A DNA stretch of 21,275 nucleotides. Source: XYA12-FULL-58-9 sp001798605. Its GTDB lineage: Bacteria > Myxococcota > XYA12-FULL-58-9. The number at the start of each line of letters is the position of its first letter. Position 1 is the stretch's first letter. The stretch lies in contig DAINMX010000093.1 of NCBI GenBank assembly GCA_036736205.1, positions 1 to 21,275 of the forward strand, given 5' to 3'. The translations under genes were made by a program, and so were the position numbers. Below the pieces are notes generated by a model, which was given only the letters and a program-made list of their open reading frames with translations, searched no databases and had not been told where the DNA came from. Shown here one piece after another: positions 6,484 to 14,775 of this stretch.

Positions 6484-8142
6484 TTGACTGACGACATCAC
6501 ATTGAGAGCCATTCCCCTCGGCGGACTGGGTAACGTGGGCGGCAACATGATGGCCTACGAGACCGCAGAGGACTTGATCGCCATCGATTGCGGCGTGCTC
6601 TTCCCGTCCACCGAACAACCTGGGGTTGACTATGTCATCCCAGACGTGAGCTATCTCCTCAATAACCGCAACAAACTGCGAGGAATCGTCCTCACCCATG
6701 GACACGAGGATCACATTGGTGCCCTGCCCTACGTATTGCCGCTACTCAATACGCCGATTTTTGCCACCCGCCTGACACTGGCACTCGTACGCAACAAACT
6801 CGGTGAGGTCGGCATCACGCCGCAAATGCATGAAATTCACGACGGTGAGCCCTTCTCCATGGGCTCTTTCACCATCGTGCCAATCCCGGTGACTCACTCG
6901 ATTCCCGACGCTGTCGCCTTAGCCATCAAAACGCCTGTGGGCACGGTGGTGCACACTGGCGATTTCAAATTCGACACGGCTCCCCTCGACAATCGCTTCA
7001 CCGACGCCGAGGCGTTGCGAGCTCTCGGGGACGCAGGTGTCACTGCCCTCTTCTCCGATTCCACCAATGCTGAACGAGGCGGACACACGTGGCCAGAGCG
7101 GGAGATTGGCAACAACCTACGCGACATCATCGGTGCTGCAACTGGCCGGGTGTTGGTTACCGCCTTTGCTAGCAACCTGCACAGACTGCAGCTGGTCATC
7201 GACGCATCGGTACAGGCAGGACGTAAAGTCATGCCGATTGGCCGGAGCATTCAACAAAATATTCAACTGGCCCGCGAGACTGGCTACATCCGGGCGAAGT
7301 CAGGCGTCTTCGCCGAAGCGACAGACTTTGGCAAGCTCGCCCCTTCTGAGGTCACGGTTATCGCTGCAGGCAGCCAAGGCGAGCCACAATCAGCGATGTC
7401 ACGCATCGCCCGTGGCGAACATGGGCAGGTTCATGTCGATCCAGGTGATCTGGTGATCTTCTCATCGCGACGCATCCCCGGCAATGAGCGGGCCGTCGGC
7501 AATCTCGTCAACAACCTTTTCAGACTGGGCGCTGACGTCCTCGATGATCGCGCCGCACGCGTCCATACTTCTGGACATGCGTTCAACGACGAGCAACGCA
7601 TGATGCTCGACCTGTGCAGGCCGACCTTTTTCGTCCCCATCCATGGGGAGTACCGCCACCTCGTCAAGCATGCCCAGTTGGCAGGTGACGCAGGCATACC
7701 GCGGCACAGTATCGCCGTGGTCGAAGATGGACATCCCGTCGAGATCGCAAGGCATGGCGACCAGATTGTCATGCGCAGCGCGCCTCTGGTTGATACCGGT
7801 CACGTTCACATCGACGGCAAAGGAGTCGGGGACGTAAACAGTGACGTGCTGCTCGAGCGCCGCATCCTCAATGAGTCGGGGATGATCGTCGCCGTGCTGA
7901 TTCTCGACGAAAAGGGTCGCGTCGTTCTCGGGCCGAAACTCGAGCTTCGCGGACTCGGCTCGAACACCGAAGTGCTCTGCAAAGAGGCCATCACACAAAT
8001 CACCGCAGAGCTCGCCAAAGCAGAAACATTGAACGAATCGGAAGTCACGGACCGCGTTCGCCGGGCTTTGCGTCGAGTGATCCGCCGTGAACTAGGTCGC
8101 CGACCCCTCATCGTTCCCGTGGTGGCCACCCTAAAATCCTAG
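6484..8142 (+). CDS. rnj: Ribonuclease J (metallo-beta-lactamase/beta-CASP)
   Basis: About 552 residues, a zinc-dependent 5'-3' exonuclease and endonuclease of cytoplasmic RNA. No in-frame ATG precedes the conserved N-terminus, so a non-ATG start is needed. TTG 6484 gives MTDDITLRAIPLGGLGNVGG, the usual family start; GTG 6451 is an alternative and no clear ribosome site is seen for either. Metal-binding THGHEDHIGALPYVL is at 71-85, a further His in VTHSIPDAV, and Asp in HTGDFKFD. The beta-CASP motifs HTSGHAF and VPIHGEYRHL are present, followed by the C-terminal domain with a final RRALRRVIRRELGRRP segment. Length matches RNase J (about 555). A Crp/Fnr-type gene follows 79 bp downstream on the same strand. 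Confidence 0.95.
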   Translation: MTDDITLRAIPLGGLGNVGGNMMAYETAEDLIAIDCGVLFPSTEQPGVDYVIPDVSYLLNNRNKLRGIVLTHGHEDHIGALPYVLPLLNTPIFATRLTLALVRNKLGEVGITPQMHEIHDGEPFSMGSFTIVPIPVTHSIPDAVALAIKTPVGTVVHTGDFKFDTAPLDNRFTDAEALRALGDAGVTALFSDSTNAERGGHTWPEREIGNNLRDIIGAATGRVLVTAFASNLHRLQLVIDASVQAGRKVMPIGRSIQQNIQLARETGYIRAKSGVFAEATDFGKLAPSEVTVIAAGSQGEPQSAMSRIARGEHGQVHVDPGDLVIFSSRRIPGNERAVGNLVNNLFRLGADVLDDRAARVHTSGHAFNDEQRMMLDLCRPTFFVPIHGEYRHLVKHAQLAGDAGIPRHSIAVVEDGHPVEIARHGDQIVMRSAPLVDTGHVHIDGKGVGDVNSDVLLERRILNESGMIVAVLILDEKGRVVLGPKLELRGLGSNTEVLCKEAITQITAELAKAETLNESEVTDRVRRALRRVIRRELGRRPLIVPVVATLKS

Positions 8143-8221
8143 GGCGCATTCGACTGCCCCTGCTCTTGACCTGCGACTCGTTTTTCGAAGACAACCATGG
8201 TCGGGAGGCAACAAGAGCAAG

Positions 8222-8890
8222 ATGCAAGCCTGGTTGCGAGCAGCCGAGACCGGTGTGCTGGGACGGCCAATCGACGCCCCAGACAGAAGGGCCGTCTTCG
8301 AACGGAACGATCCGACGAAAAAGACCTATTTCCTATCCGGCGGCGCGATGGAGATATTTCAACGTTCTGCTGACGGTCTCTCGGTCGTCGTCAAGATCCT
8401 CGTGGCACCAACCCTGTTTGGGCAGATTGAACCGCTGGCAAACATGTCTGCGTATCTCGAGAGCGTCAGGGTTGCGGGCGGCGCTCGGTTCTACGCAATC
8501 AGTCCGGACGCATTCAAGAGCCTGGTCCGCTCCGACGCTGCCCTCGGTTTTGAATGCCTCGTCGACATGAGCTCGGCGTTCTGTGTCTCCGCCCGTTACG
8601 AACCGTCTCGCATGTTTGACACCGAGGCGTTGCTGGCGAACCTCGTGGTTTCATACGCTCGGATTTTTGGTGAGAATGTTGGCGATGGCACTCGCATATC
8701 CCTCAAGCGCTCCCAGGCTGATCTGGCCGAAGCCATCGGAGCTGGGGAACGGTCGGTGAACCGCATCCTCGCCGAGTGGAAGAACACAAACCTCATCGTC
8801 AAGAGTCGCGGTTGTTATGTCTTGAAGAACACATCAGCACTTGAGAAGAAGGCCGGGGACCTATTGGGCTCGCTGATCCACGCTTCCTAG
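8222..8890 (+). CDS. Crp/Fnr-family transcription regulator
   Basis: 222 residues. The cyclic-nucleotide-binding fold covers about 25-135 (KKTYFLSGGAMEIFQRSADG, then LFGQIEPLANMSAYLESVRV), and a winged helix covers about 150-215. The recognition part is SQADLAEAIGAGERSVNRIL, the typical Crp/Fnr HTH. The cysteines do not form the N-terminal cluster expected of a true Fnr. The canonical cAMP-binding signature (RxS) is not evident, so the ligand is unknown. GGGAGG at 8203-8208 is 13 nt upstream, and AAGAG is nearer. A small ACCATGGT palindrome lies at 8195-8202. It converges on the J-domain gene with a 19-bp gap. The promoter may be separate: TTGACC at 8166 has no clear -10. Confidence 0.85.
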   Translation: MQAWLRAAETGVLGRPIDAPDRRAVFERNDPTKKTYFLSGGAMEIFQRSADGLSVVVKILVAPTLFGQIEPLANMSAYLESVRVAGGARFYAISPDAFKSLVRSDAALGFECLVDMSSAFCVSARYEPSRMFDTEALLANLVVSYARIFGENVGDGTRISLKRSQADLAEAIGAGERSVNRILAEWKNTNLIVKSRGCYVLKNTSALEKKAGDLLGSLIHAS

Positions 8891-8909
8891 GCTCTTCGTT
8901 TCGTCCGAC

Positions 8910-10337
8910 CTACCGCTTCAACAAACCACCGAGCACACCCCCAAGCCCTTTGCTCTGCCGCTCTTTGGGGCTGGAAGAGCGCATGTTGATAAGTCGCAGC
9001 TCTCGTTGGGCGTCAACATTCCTCGGGTTCATCTCCAGCGCGGTCTTGAGCTCGGTGTGGGCTTCGCCCAAGTTGCCTTCGACACGGGCGATGCGCCCGA
9101 GAAATTCATGCGCCGCATCGAGCTTCGGATTCATCTCCAGCGCCTTGCGCAACGCCCTTTTGGCCTCACCAACGCCTTCCGAGCCTTTGGCTGCATAGAC
9201 AGCGAAACCGAGATACGCCCAAAACTCCGCCTCGCCCTTGTTGAGCTCTACGGCTTGGCGCAGTATTGGCTCGGCCCCTGCCGCCTGACCGCGCCGCACC
9301 AATGTTTGCCCCTTGCGGAAAACACTTTCAGCTTCAAGGATGACCATTACGTCAGTGGGCAACCCCTCTGCCTTGCGTCGCTCCACAAAGTCATAGGTCT
9401 TGCGCTTCTCCGCATCACAGAGGATATCCCTCGCCTCCCCGGCCCGACGAAACAACTCCTCCGCCTTGCGCTTGAAGTCCTCGCTAAGACGGTAACCATT
9501 CACGCGATCGCTGTGCCACTTTCTCGCAACTTCAAAGTAAGCCTCGCGCACCTGCTCCTCGGAGACGCTCCTGTCGACGCCGAGAATTTGGTAACAGTCC
9601 AGCTCTTCTCGAGTGCGGAACGCACGCTCAATCTCCATTGCCACCCGACGCGCTTCGGGATCGTCAGGCAACACCAGAGGCTTTGGGGAGGGTTGTGGAG
9701 CCGCCTCAGGGCTGGTTGTCGCCGCTCTTTGGGCCGCAACCGGGACAGTACCTGGTTGTGGATTGGGCAGAACGCCCTCGCAAGCAGGCTGGGACTTGAC
9801 TGCGCCCAATGAGATCAACGCAGCCCATGCCCGCTGGGCTTCAATAGCCAAGCCTGCCATCAGGTTTCCTACGGTTGTGTCCCCCTCCGGCGGCTGCACC
9901 CTTGCGCCTCCAACCTGCACCACCGCTGTGGCGAATTTGCCGAAAACGCCGGTCAGCTCGACGGTCTCATCTCGGCGAGCCGCCCAAATCGATGCGAGCT
10001 CGTCTGCCCCGAGACCCGTGGCGAGGGCAACCAAGGTCTCGCCCAAGGTATCGATGCCGAGAACCGCCGGAATGTTCCGATTGACGCGCTCGAAGATGCA
10101 CTGCCCTGAAGCCGAAAGGGCCAAAGCGCGGACCACCGCCACCACATGTTGCCTTTCTTTGCTCTGGCGGCCGTCGCGGTCAATGACCTCCTCGGGCCTG
10201 CCGACACCAAAAACAATCTTGCGCTGCTTACCACCATCAATCCAGGTGAGCTCGCCATCACGCCGCTCCCGCGCAATGCGCGCCAACACCTCCGCCCCCA
10301 GCCTCCTGGGCCTGAGGTTCTCCATGAACTCGCTCAC
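8910..10337 (-). CDS. J-domain/TPR protein with a DUF4388-like N-terminal region
   Basis: 475 residues, last gene of the six-gene operon. GTG 10337 is preferred: it overlaps the sppA stop by 4 bp (GTGA) and has GAGGTGG just upstream; ATG 10325 is an alternative. Residues 5-180 resemble the DUF4388-type module seen in deltaproteobacterial regulators (LARIARERRDGELTWIDGG). A Pro/Ala linker runs 185-225. The J-domain is at about 247-318 (CYQILGVDRSVSEEQVREAY), with its catalytic tripeptide altered to HSD (275-277) in place of HPD. TPR repeats cover about 332-450 (RRGQAAGAEPILRQAVELN; ALRKALEMNPKLDAAHEFLG). No signal or membrane helix is seen, so it is probably cytoplasmic. The likely role is an adaptor to DnaK or a scaffold, with J-activity uncertain because of the altered motif. 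Confidence 0.8.
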   Translation of the reverse strand: MSEFMENLRPRRLGAEVLARIARERRDGELTWIDGGKQRKIVFGVGRPEEVIDRDGRQSKERQHVVAVVRALALSASGQCIFERVNRNIPAVLGIDTLGETLVALATGLGADELASIWAARRDETVELTGVFGKFATAVVQVGGARVQPPEGDTTVGNLMAGLAIEAQRAWAALISLGAVKSQPACEGVLPNPQPGTVPVAAQRAATTSPEAAPQPSPKPLVLPDDPEARRVAMEIERAFRTREELDCYQILGVDRSVSEEQVREAYFEVARKWHSDRVNGYRLSEDFKRKAEELFRRAGEARDILCDAEKRKTYDFVERRKAEGLPTDVMVILEAESVFRKGQTLVRRGQAAGAEPILRQAVELNKGEAEFWAYLGFAVYAAKGSEGVGEAKRALRKALEMNPKLDAAHEFLGRIARVEGNLGEAHTELKTALEMNPRNVDAQRELRLINMRSSSPKERQSKGLGGVLGGLLKR

Positions 10338-12697
10338 GGTCCCACCTCGAAAAGTGCCGGCATCAATGCCAACGGTTGACTGTCGACAGATCGCACCCGT
10401 GACATCATATCCTGCCAGGCATCCCAAATCGATGCTTCGGCACCCGCTATTCCTTGAACCAGCGCGCCCAGTGACCACTTCCGCGATGGAATCGACACGG
10501 CGAACTCACCTTCCCTCAATCCTGCCCGCAAGGCAGCCTCCCCAATGGCGTCGGCCAAGGTCCCCACACCGTCCACCAAACCTAGCGCCAACGCTTCTTC
10601 GCCAGTGTACACCTGGCCTCCTCCTAGCTCGCGCACCCGATCATCGCTCATTTGTCTGCCAACCGCGACGCGATCAACAAACTGACTGTAGTAGCTCTGC
10701 AACACCCGTTCGAGCTGGGCCCGCTCCTCAGCACCCCAGGGATGCGACCAGCCATTCCAATCCGACCGCTTCGCTGAGGTTACCGTGTGCGCATTGACGC
10801 CGACCAGGTCAAACAGCCCGCTCAGGTCCGGCTTGAGGCTGAAGATCCCGATCGAGCCAGTCATCGTGTGCGTGTTGGCGATGATCAACGGTGCCGCGAC
10901 GGCGAGGTAGTAGCCTCCCGAAGCAGCGACATCACCCATAGACGCAACCGTTGGCTTAACACTGCTGAGACGCCGCACCGCTCGCCAGATAATCTCCGAC
11001 GCGTACATGTCCCCACCACCGCTCTCCACCCGAACAACGACCGCCCGAACGTCCTCGTCGCGCATTGCCTCTTCGAGCGCCATCACCACGTCGGCAGCTG
11101 CGGCGCTCGGCCCCGGAAGCGCCGCATCGCCTGCCTGCATGACGATGGTACCCACCACCGGAACAACTGCTACTTTTGGCAGTGGTGCCCACCGCTGACT
11201 CGAAACTTGCGAAGCCGACATTGACTCACCGGCAGCTCGCACTGTTGGCAATGCGGTGATGTCCTCTGGCTGGCTCAACCGGTCAACGAGACCAGCAGCC
11301 AATGCCTCCTTCGCGGTAAAGCCTCCAAGAGAGATGAGCTCGCGCGCTTCCCTATCGGCGATGCCGCGATCTGCACTCAAGACCGCCAGTTCGTAGTGCG
11401 ACACGTGCTGCATAATCTTCTGCCGAGTCACGATGTCCTGTGGGCGAGGTGCATTGTGCGTCAGTTGGTCAGGGGCGCTCTTGTGCTCGCCGATCTCCAC
11501 CGAATCAAAGCGGATCCCCAGCTTGGCGAGGGCGTCGCCTATGTAGTGGACGGTGATAGCAAAGCCATCGAGACGCAACGAGCCAACATTGTCGAGAACA
11601 ACTTCGTCTGCAGCGGCCGCCACGAGGTAGCCCTTGTCATCGGCATTGCTCAGATATGCGGTGACTCTCTTGCCCGATTCGCGCAGGCAAAAAATCGCTC
11701 GGCGCAACTCGTCAACAGCGACCAGCCCGGCATCGATCTGGCCGACGTTGAGGATCACTTCGGCAACGCTAACGTCAGAAGCCAAGCGCTGGAGTTGCCA
11801 GGTCAGCGATGACACTGCAGGACCCAGGTCAAATACCCCAGAACGCGGGGGATCGAGCTCGCCGGACACTACAACCTCGACGACCCGGTCCGATGGTTGC
11901 AGCAGCGATTCGCGCGGTCTCTGCTGCAAAGTCAGAGCCATCGACCAGTCCCCCGTTTTGCTTTGTCCTTGCTCAAACCCTGGAGGGACAACCACACCAC
12001 GTACCTGCGTCCCCGTGAGCGCGATTGACAAACCCAGCCAGGCTCTCTGCTCGACAGGTTCATAAACGGCCAACAGGTGCAAACCCTCGATTCCCACATC
12101 GACGAGCAATCGAGAACGTTCCATCTCACCGGCCGAGAATAGCCAATGGGTATCGCCGCCAACGGTGAGCCACGGTGCCCCGGCCCAAGGCCGCAACGCC
12201 AACCCAGCTCGCAACGCCGGCTGCAGCGCCCGACGCGCATGGGTCGACACGCCCAACGCATCAACGCCAAAGCTCAAGGACAACCAAGACTGGGCCTCAA
12301 GTGCAAACCCCATGTCGAGGGCGGGCAGATCGTCAAGGTGCTCCTGGGAAAATACGGTGTGGCGGTAGGCGACTCCAAGACTCAGCCGCTCCGACAACCG
12401 CATTGCCAACCCGAGTGTCGTGCGCTGCTCGCGAATGCCAGGTACATCCACCCATTCGAAACCGAGAAACGGAGTCAAGACCTCATTGCCAAAAGCCCCA
12501 AGGATGCCAAAGCGCCCGGTGCCTGTCTCGCCCCGAATGACCCGGTTGCGCAACTGCAGTGCGAACCCGTCAGCGAAAGCTGGCGCAGCGGCATCAAATG
12601 TGACGGCGTCGACTCCGCGCGCGTATCCGCTGACGTCGGTTGGCCCCGACGACGGCGCTTGAACAATCAGAAGAAGGCTCAAAGTAGTTACGAACAT
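10334..12697 (-). CDS. sppA: Signal peptide peptidase SppA, long form with N-terminal beta-rich extension
   Basis: 787 residues. Start ATG 12697 has AGGAG 8 nt upstream and gives a short signal (MFVTTLSLLLIVQA); it overlaps the recO stop by 10 bp. Residues about 25-260 are beta-rich with alternating aromatic and polar strands (LGLAMRLSERLSLGVAYRHT; LDMGFALEAQSWLSLSFGVD), resembling an outer-membrane or porin-like strand set. Two S49 peptidase domains follow, about 270-475 and 505-720. Lys406 (GEHKSAPDQ) and Ser593 (VAASGGYYL) give the Ser/Lys dyad known for E. coli SppA (K209/S409). Predicted role is clearing of signal-peptide remnants or membrane-associated peptides on the periplasmic side. 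The N-terminal part is absent from E. coli SppA. It is coupled by a 4-bp overlap to the next gene. Confidence 0.9.
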   Translation of the reverse strand: MFVTTLSLLLIVQAPSSGPTDVSGYARGVDAVTFDAAAPAFADGFALQLRNRVIRGETGTGRFGILGAFGNEVLTPFLGFEWVDVPGIREQRTTLGLAMRLSERLSLGVAYRHTVFSQEHLDDLPALDMGFALEAQSWLSLSFGVDALGVSTHARRALQPALRAGLALRPWAGAPWLTVGGDTHWLFSAGEMERSRLLVDVGIEGLHLLAVYEPVEQRAWLGLSIALTGTQVRGVVVPPGFEQGQSKTGDWSMALTLQQRPRESLLQPSDRVVEVVVSGELDPPRSGVFDLGPAVSSLTWQLQRLASDVSVAEVILNVGQIDAGLVAVDELRRAIFCLRESGKRVTAYLSNADDKGYLVAAAADEVVLDNVGSLRLDGFAITVHYIGDALAKLGIRFDSVEIGEHKSAPDQLTHNAPRPQDIVTRQKIMQHVSHYELAVLSADRGIADREARELISLGGFTAKEALAAGLVDRLSQPEDITALPTVRAAGESMSASQVSSQRWAPLPKVAVVPVVGTIVMQAGDAALPGPSAAAADVVMALEEAMRDEDVRAVVVRVESGGGDMYASEIIWRAVRRLSSVKPTVASMGDVAASGGYYLAVAAPLIIANTHTMTGSIGIFSLKPDLSGLFDLVGVNAHTVTSAKRSDWNGWSHPWGAEERAQLERVLQSYYSQFVDRVAVGRQMSDDRVRELGGGQVYTGEEALALGLVDGVGTLADAIGEAALRAGLREGEFAVSIPSRKWSLGALVQGIAGAEASIWDAWQDMMSRVRSVDSQPLALMPALFEVGP

Positions 12698-13413
12698 CCC
12701 GTACACTCCTGCGAATTCATCAAGACGCGACTGCGGAACTTGCGACCCACATGGGCCTCCACCCATGTAACAACCATCTCCTCGAGGGCACCAGCGTCGG
12801 CCGCCGCCAACTGGGCCCCCAGAAAGGCGGACGCAGGAACGGTCGGCCGCCGCGGTACGCACTCTGCGCACAGCACGCCCGGCAGCGACACGTCGAGAGC
12901 GACAGACAACGGTGACAGCGCTCCACACCTGCTGCATTTCCCGACGTTGGGAGCGACGCCCGAGGCTCCGAGAATGCGCGGGTATGATTGCGCTGCTGCA
13001 ACCGTATCACCGCGAACCAGTGAATCCAGCCCATCACGCACTGCCTCATAGAGCCCTCGCATAGGTTGCTCTTCGACGGCCAACAAACGCCCGCATTCGA
13101 CGAGCACAGAGGCTCGCCCGATGCTGCCGAGCGATGAACGAATGCCATACCGCGCATCCAGGACGTCGGCAGCGACGAGAGTCAACAGATCACCGCCGCC
13201 GCTGCTGCACTGCATTCGCAGCGACACAAACAGATCGAGAGCACCGCCGAAACGTCGCCGAGATGCCCGACCACCTCGAGCCACAAGTCGGGTCAGCCCA
13301 GCTTCAGGGGTTAGCACTTCGAGGATTCGGTTCGAATCACCGAAATCTCGCACGTACAGCACGATCCCCTCGGTCTCAAATTGTGCGCGAGCACCACTGC
13401 GAATGGCCATCAT
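12688..13413 (-). CDS. recO: DNA repair protein RecO
   Basis: 241 residues of the RecFOR recombination mediator, which displaces SSB and loads RecA. ATG 13413 overlaps the upstream TPR lipoprotein stop by 4 bp (ATGA); the adjacent ATG 13410 is an alternative. An N-terminal OB fold covers about 10-85 (FETEGIVLYVRDFGDSNRIL; LTRLVARGGRASRR), then a helical domain. A zinc finger of Cys160, Cys163, Cys182 and Cys185 (KCSRCG...LCAEC) is intact. The basic GGRASRRRFGG segment fits the DNA-binding surface. The C-terminal helical part (VVTWVEAHVGRKFRSRVLM) matches the family. Its placement between envelope-related genes is odd in function but typical of conserved gene packing. Confidence 0.93.
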   Translation of the reverse strand: MMAIRSGARAQFETEGIVLYVRDFGDSNRILEVLTPEAGLTRLVARGGRASRRRFGGALDLFVSLRMQCSSGGGDLLTLVAADVLDARYGIRSSLGSIGRASVLVECGRLLAVEEQPMRGLYEAVRDGLDSLVRGDTVAAAQSYPRILGASGVAPNVGKCSRCGALSPLSVALDVSLPGVLCAECVPRRPTVPASAFLGAQLAAADAGALEEMVVTWVEAHVGRKFRSRVLMNSQECTGCS

Positions 13414-14195
13414 TCGAGCGAGGCACGCAGCTGAGCACACTTGGCCGCCAACTCGTCTTCCAATCCCCCTTTGACACAGGCGTCGAAAGCCTCGCGGGCG
13501 TTGTGTTCATCGCCGGACTCGAGGTAACCGCGGCCGAGGTAATAGCTCATCTCGCGGGTGAATTGCTCTGGAACCTGCCCTGCAATCGCGGGGTCGTCCA
13601 GGCATTGCTTCTGGAAACGTCTGCAATAGGCGACCGTTTGCTCGGGTTTCTTGGAATCCAGGGACACCTCGGCCAGCCAGGCGTAACCCTTGCAAAACTT
13701 CGGATTTGTGGCCACAGCGTTTTGCAAGTGTTGCAAAGCGTTTCCCAAATCGCCTTTTTTGAAATACGCCCAGCCCATGTTTCCCTCTGCCAGCGATGGC
13801 GTCGCGTAGAGAATGTCCGCCAGGGCAAGATCAAAAGAAAGAATGGCATCATCGTAACGGCCGAGATCAGTGAGCAACACTCCCCGGTTGTTGTGGGCTT
13901 CCGAAAACTTCGGTGCCAACCTCACAGCCTCATCGTAGTGCTTGAGTGCGTCCTCCCGTCGGCCGATCGCGTGAAAGACCAACCCGAGTGCGTTGTGGGC
14001 CATCGCCATGTCCGGACTGACCTTCACCGCCGCCAAGAGCTCGCGCAGAGCCCCCAGCATGTCCCCATCTTTCATGGCGGCGACACCCATATCGTAGCGA
14101 ATCCGTGCGCCGGCGCGGTCCTTGTCGCTCACCGTGGCAGCGCAGCCGACGGCCAAGAGGGCAAAGACAGCGGCCAGCCAGAGCGGTCTTCTCAT
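13410..14195 (-). CDS. TPR lipoprotein, Tgl/PilF/PilW-like
   Basis: 261 residues. ATG 14195 has GGAG 11 nt upstream. Signal peptide MRRPLWLAAVFALLAVGC has lipobox AVGC with Cys18. At least five TPR units follow from about residue 29 (GVAAMKDGDMLGALRELLAA; AHNALGLVFHAIGRREDALK; AHNNRGVLLTDLGRYDDAIL; NMGWAYFKKGDLGNALQHLQ; YYLGRGYLESGDEHNAREAF). Outer-membrane TPR lipoproteins of this size that promote secretin (PilQ) assembly are PilF/PilW, with Tgl in Myxococcus. No other pilus gene is in the window, so the link to type IV pili is inference; a general outer-membrane assembly role is an alternative. The preceding gene ends 19 bp upstream. Confidence 0.82.
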   Translation of the reverse strand: MRRPLWLAAVFALLAVGCAATVSDKDRAGARIRYDMGVAAMKDGDMLGALRELLAAVKVSPDMAMAHNALGLVFHAIGRREDALKHYDEAVRLAPKFSEAHNNRGVLLTDLGRYDDAILSFDLALADILYATPSLAEGNMGWAYFKKGDLGNALQHLQNAVATNPKFCKGYAWLAEVSLDSKKPEQTVAYCRRFQKQCLDDPAIAGQVPEQFTREMSYYLGRGYLESGDEHNAREAFDACVKGGLEDELAAKCAQLRASLE

Positions 14196-14214
14196 GATGT
14201 CACGACTCCATTTC

Positions 14215-14775
14215 TCAGAAGGACATAAGCATTCGCCCAAAAGCACGGCTCCGCTCACTCGGCTCGTTCGTTTGTGGGCCCTGAGGCTCAATAGCCGCCG
14301 GGCTCTTCTCTGCGACTTCAATCATTTCGACTTCTGGAATGTCGCCGGCGTCCCCTTGCTCGCGACCCTCGTGAGAGCTCGCATACCTCGCCAGGTCTTG
14401 GTGAAAAACAGGCGTCCGCTCCATCAGAGCGACCTGTTCCTCGGGCTTCAGCGTCCCATAGGCAGCATCATCGAGCATAAATCCCATGCTCTCGAGAAAC
14501 TCTACGGCCTCGGCGGTAACGTCAGGCAGGTCGGTTATCGCGAACACCTTCGGCTCGTGCAGATAGGCGACACCCTTTTTGCTCTTAGCAAAATGCAGAT
14601 GAATGGCCAAAGTGGCGTGGTTGTTCCCCACATCCCAGCCAACAAGACAGGCCATCGCTGGGCTCGTGGGGAAACCGGGCACCTTCACTGACAACGCATT
14701 GATCGATTGGACCAGCACCAGGACCTGCTCCCGCCGCGCAGCCAAGTGCGTGAAGCTCGGATCGACAGCAAACAC
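14215..14775 (-). CDS. Conserved-looking protein of unknown function
   Basis: 186 residues, not recognised. GTG 14775 overlaps the upstream stop by 1 nt (TAGTG) with GGAGG 7 nt away, a strong coupled start. There is no signal peptide or membrane segment. Residues 1-125 look like a compact alpha/beta domain (LVLVQSINALSVKVPGF; HATLAIHLHFAKSKKGVAYL; KVFAITDLPDVTAEAVEFLE). The C-terminal 50 residues are acidic, Pro-rich and probably disordered (EVEMIEVAEKSPAAIEP). It sits between two envelope genes and is probably cytoplasmic, perhaps a regulator or partner of the exported products. No function is claimed. Confidence 0.75.
   Translation of the reverse strand: MFAVDPSFTHLAARREQVLVLVQSINALSVKVPGFPTSPAMACLVGWDVGNNHATLAIHLHFAKSKKGVAYLHEPKVFAITDLPDVTAEAVEFLESMGFMLDDAAYGTLKPEEQVALMERTPVFHQDLARYASSHEGREQGDAGDIPEVEMIEVAEKSPAAIEPQGPQTNEPSERSRAFGRMLMSF

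Noticed and set aside
8143..8165. GGGC/GCCC hairpin after RNase J
   Set aside because: Only four pairs and no T-tract, so not a credible terminator.
9613..10797. 394-codon plus-strand frame
   Set aside because: Antisense to the J-domain/TPR and sppA genes; its Pro/Ser/Arg-rich translation is typical of a shadow frame.
12698..12937. 80-codon N-terminal extension of sppA
   Set aside because: It overlaps recO in another frame, lacks a signal peptide at its start, and the ATG at 12697 has a good ribosome site and signal sequence.
12146..14228. Long plus-strand frames (301 and 364 codons) opposite sppA, recO and the TPR lipoprotein
   Set aside because: They oppose three well-supported coding genes and their products are low-complexity with no recognisable family.
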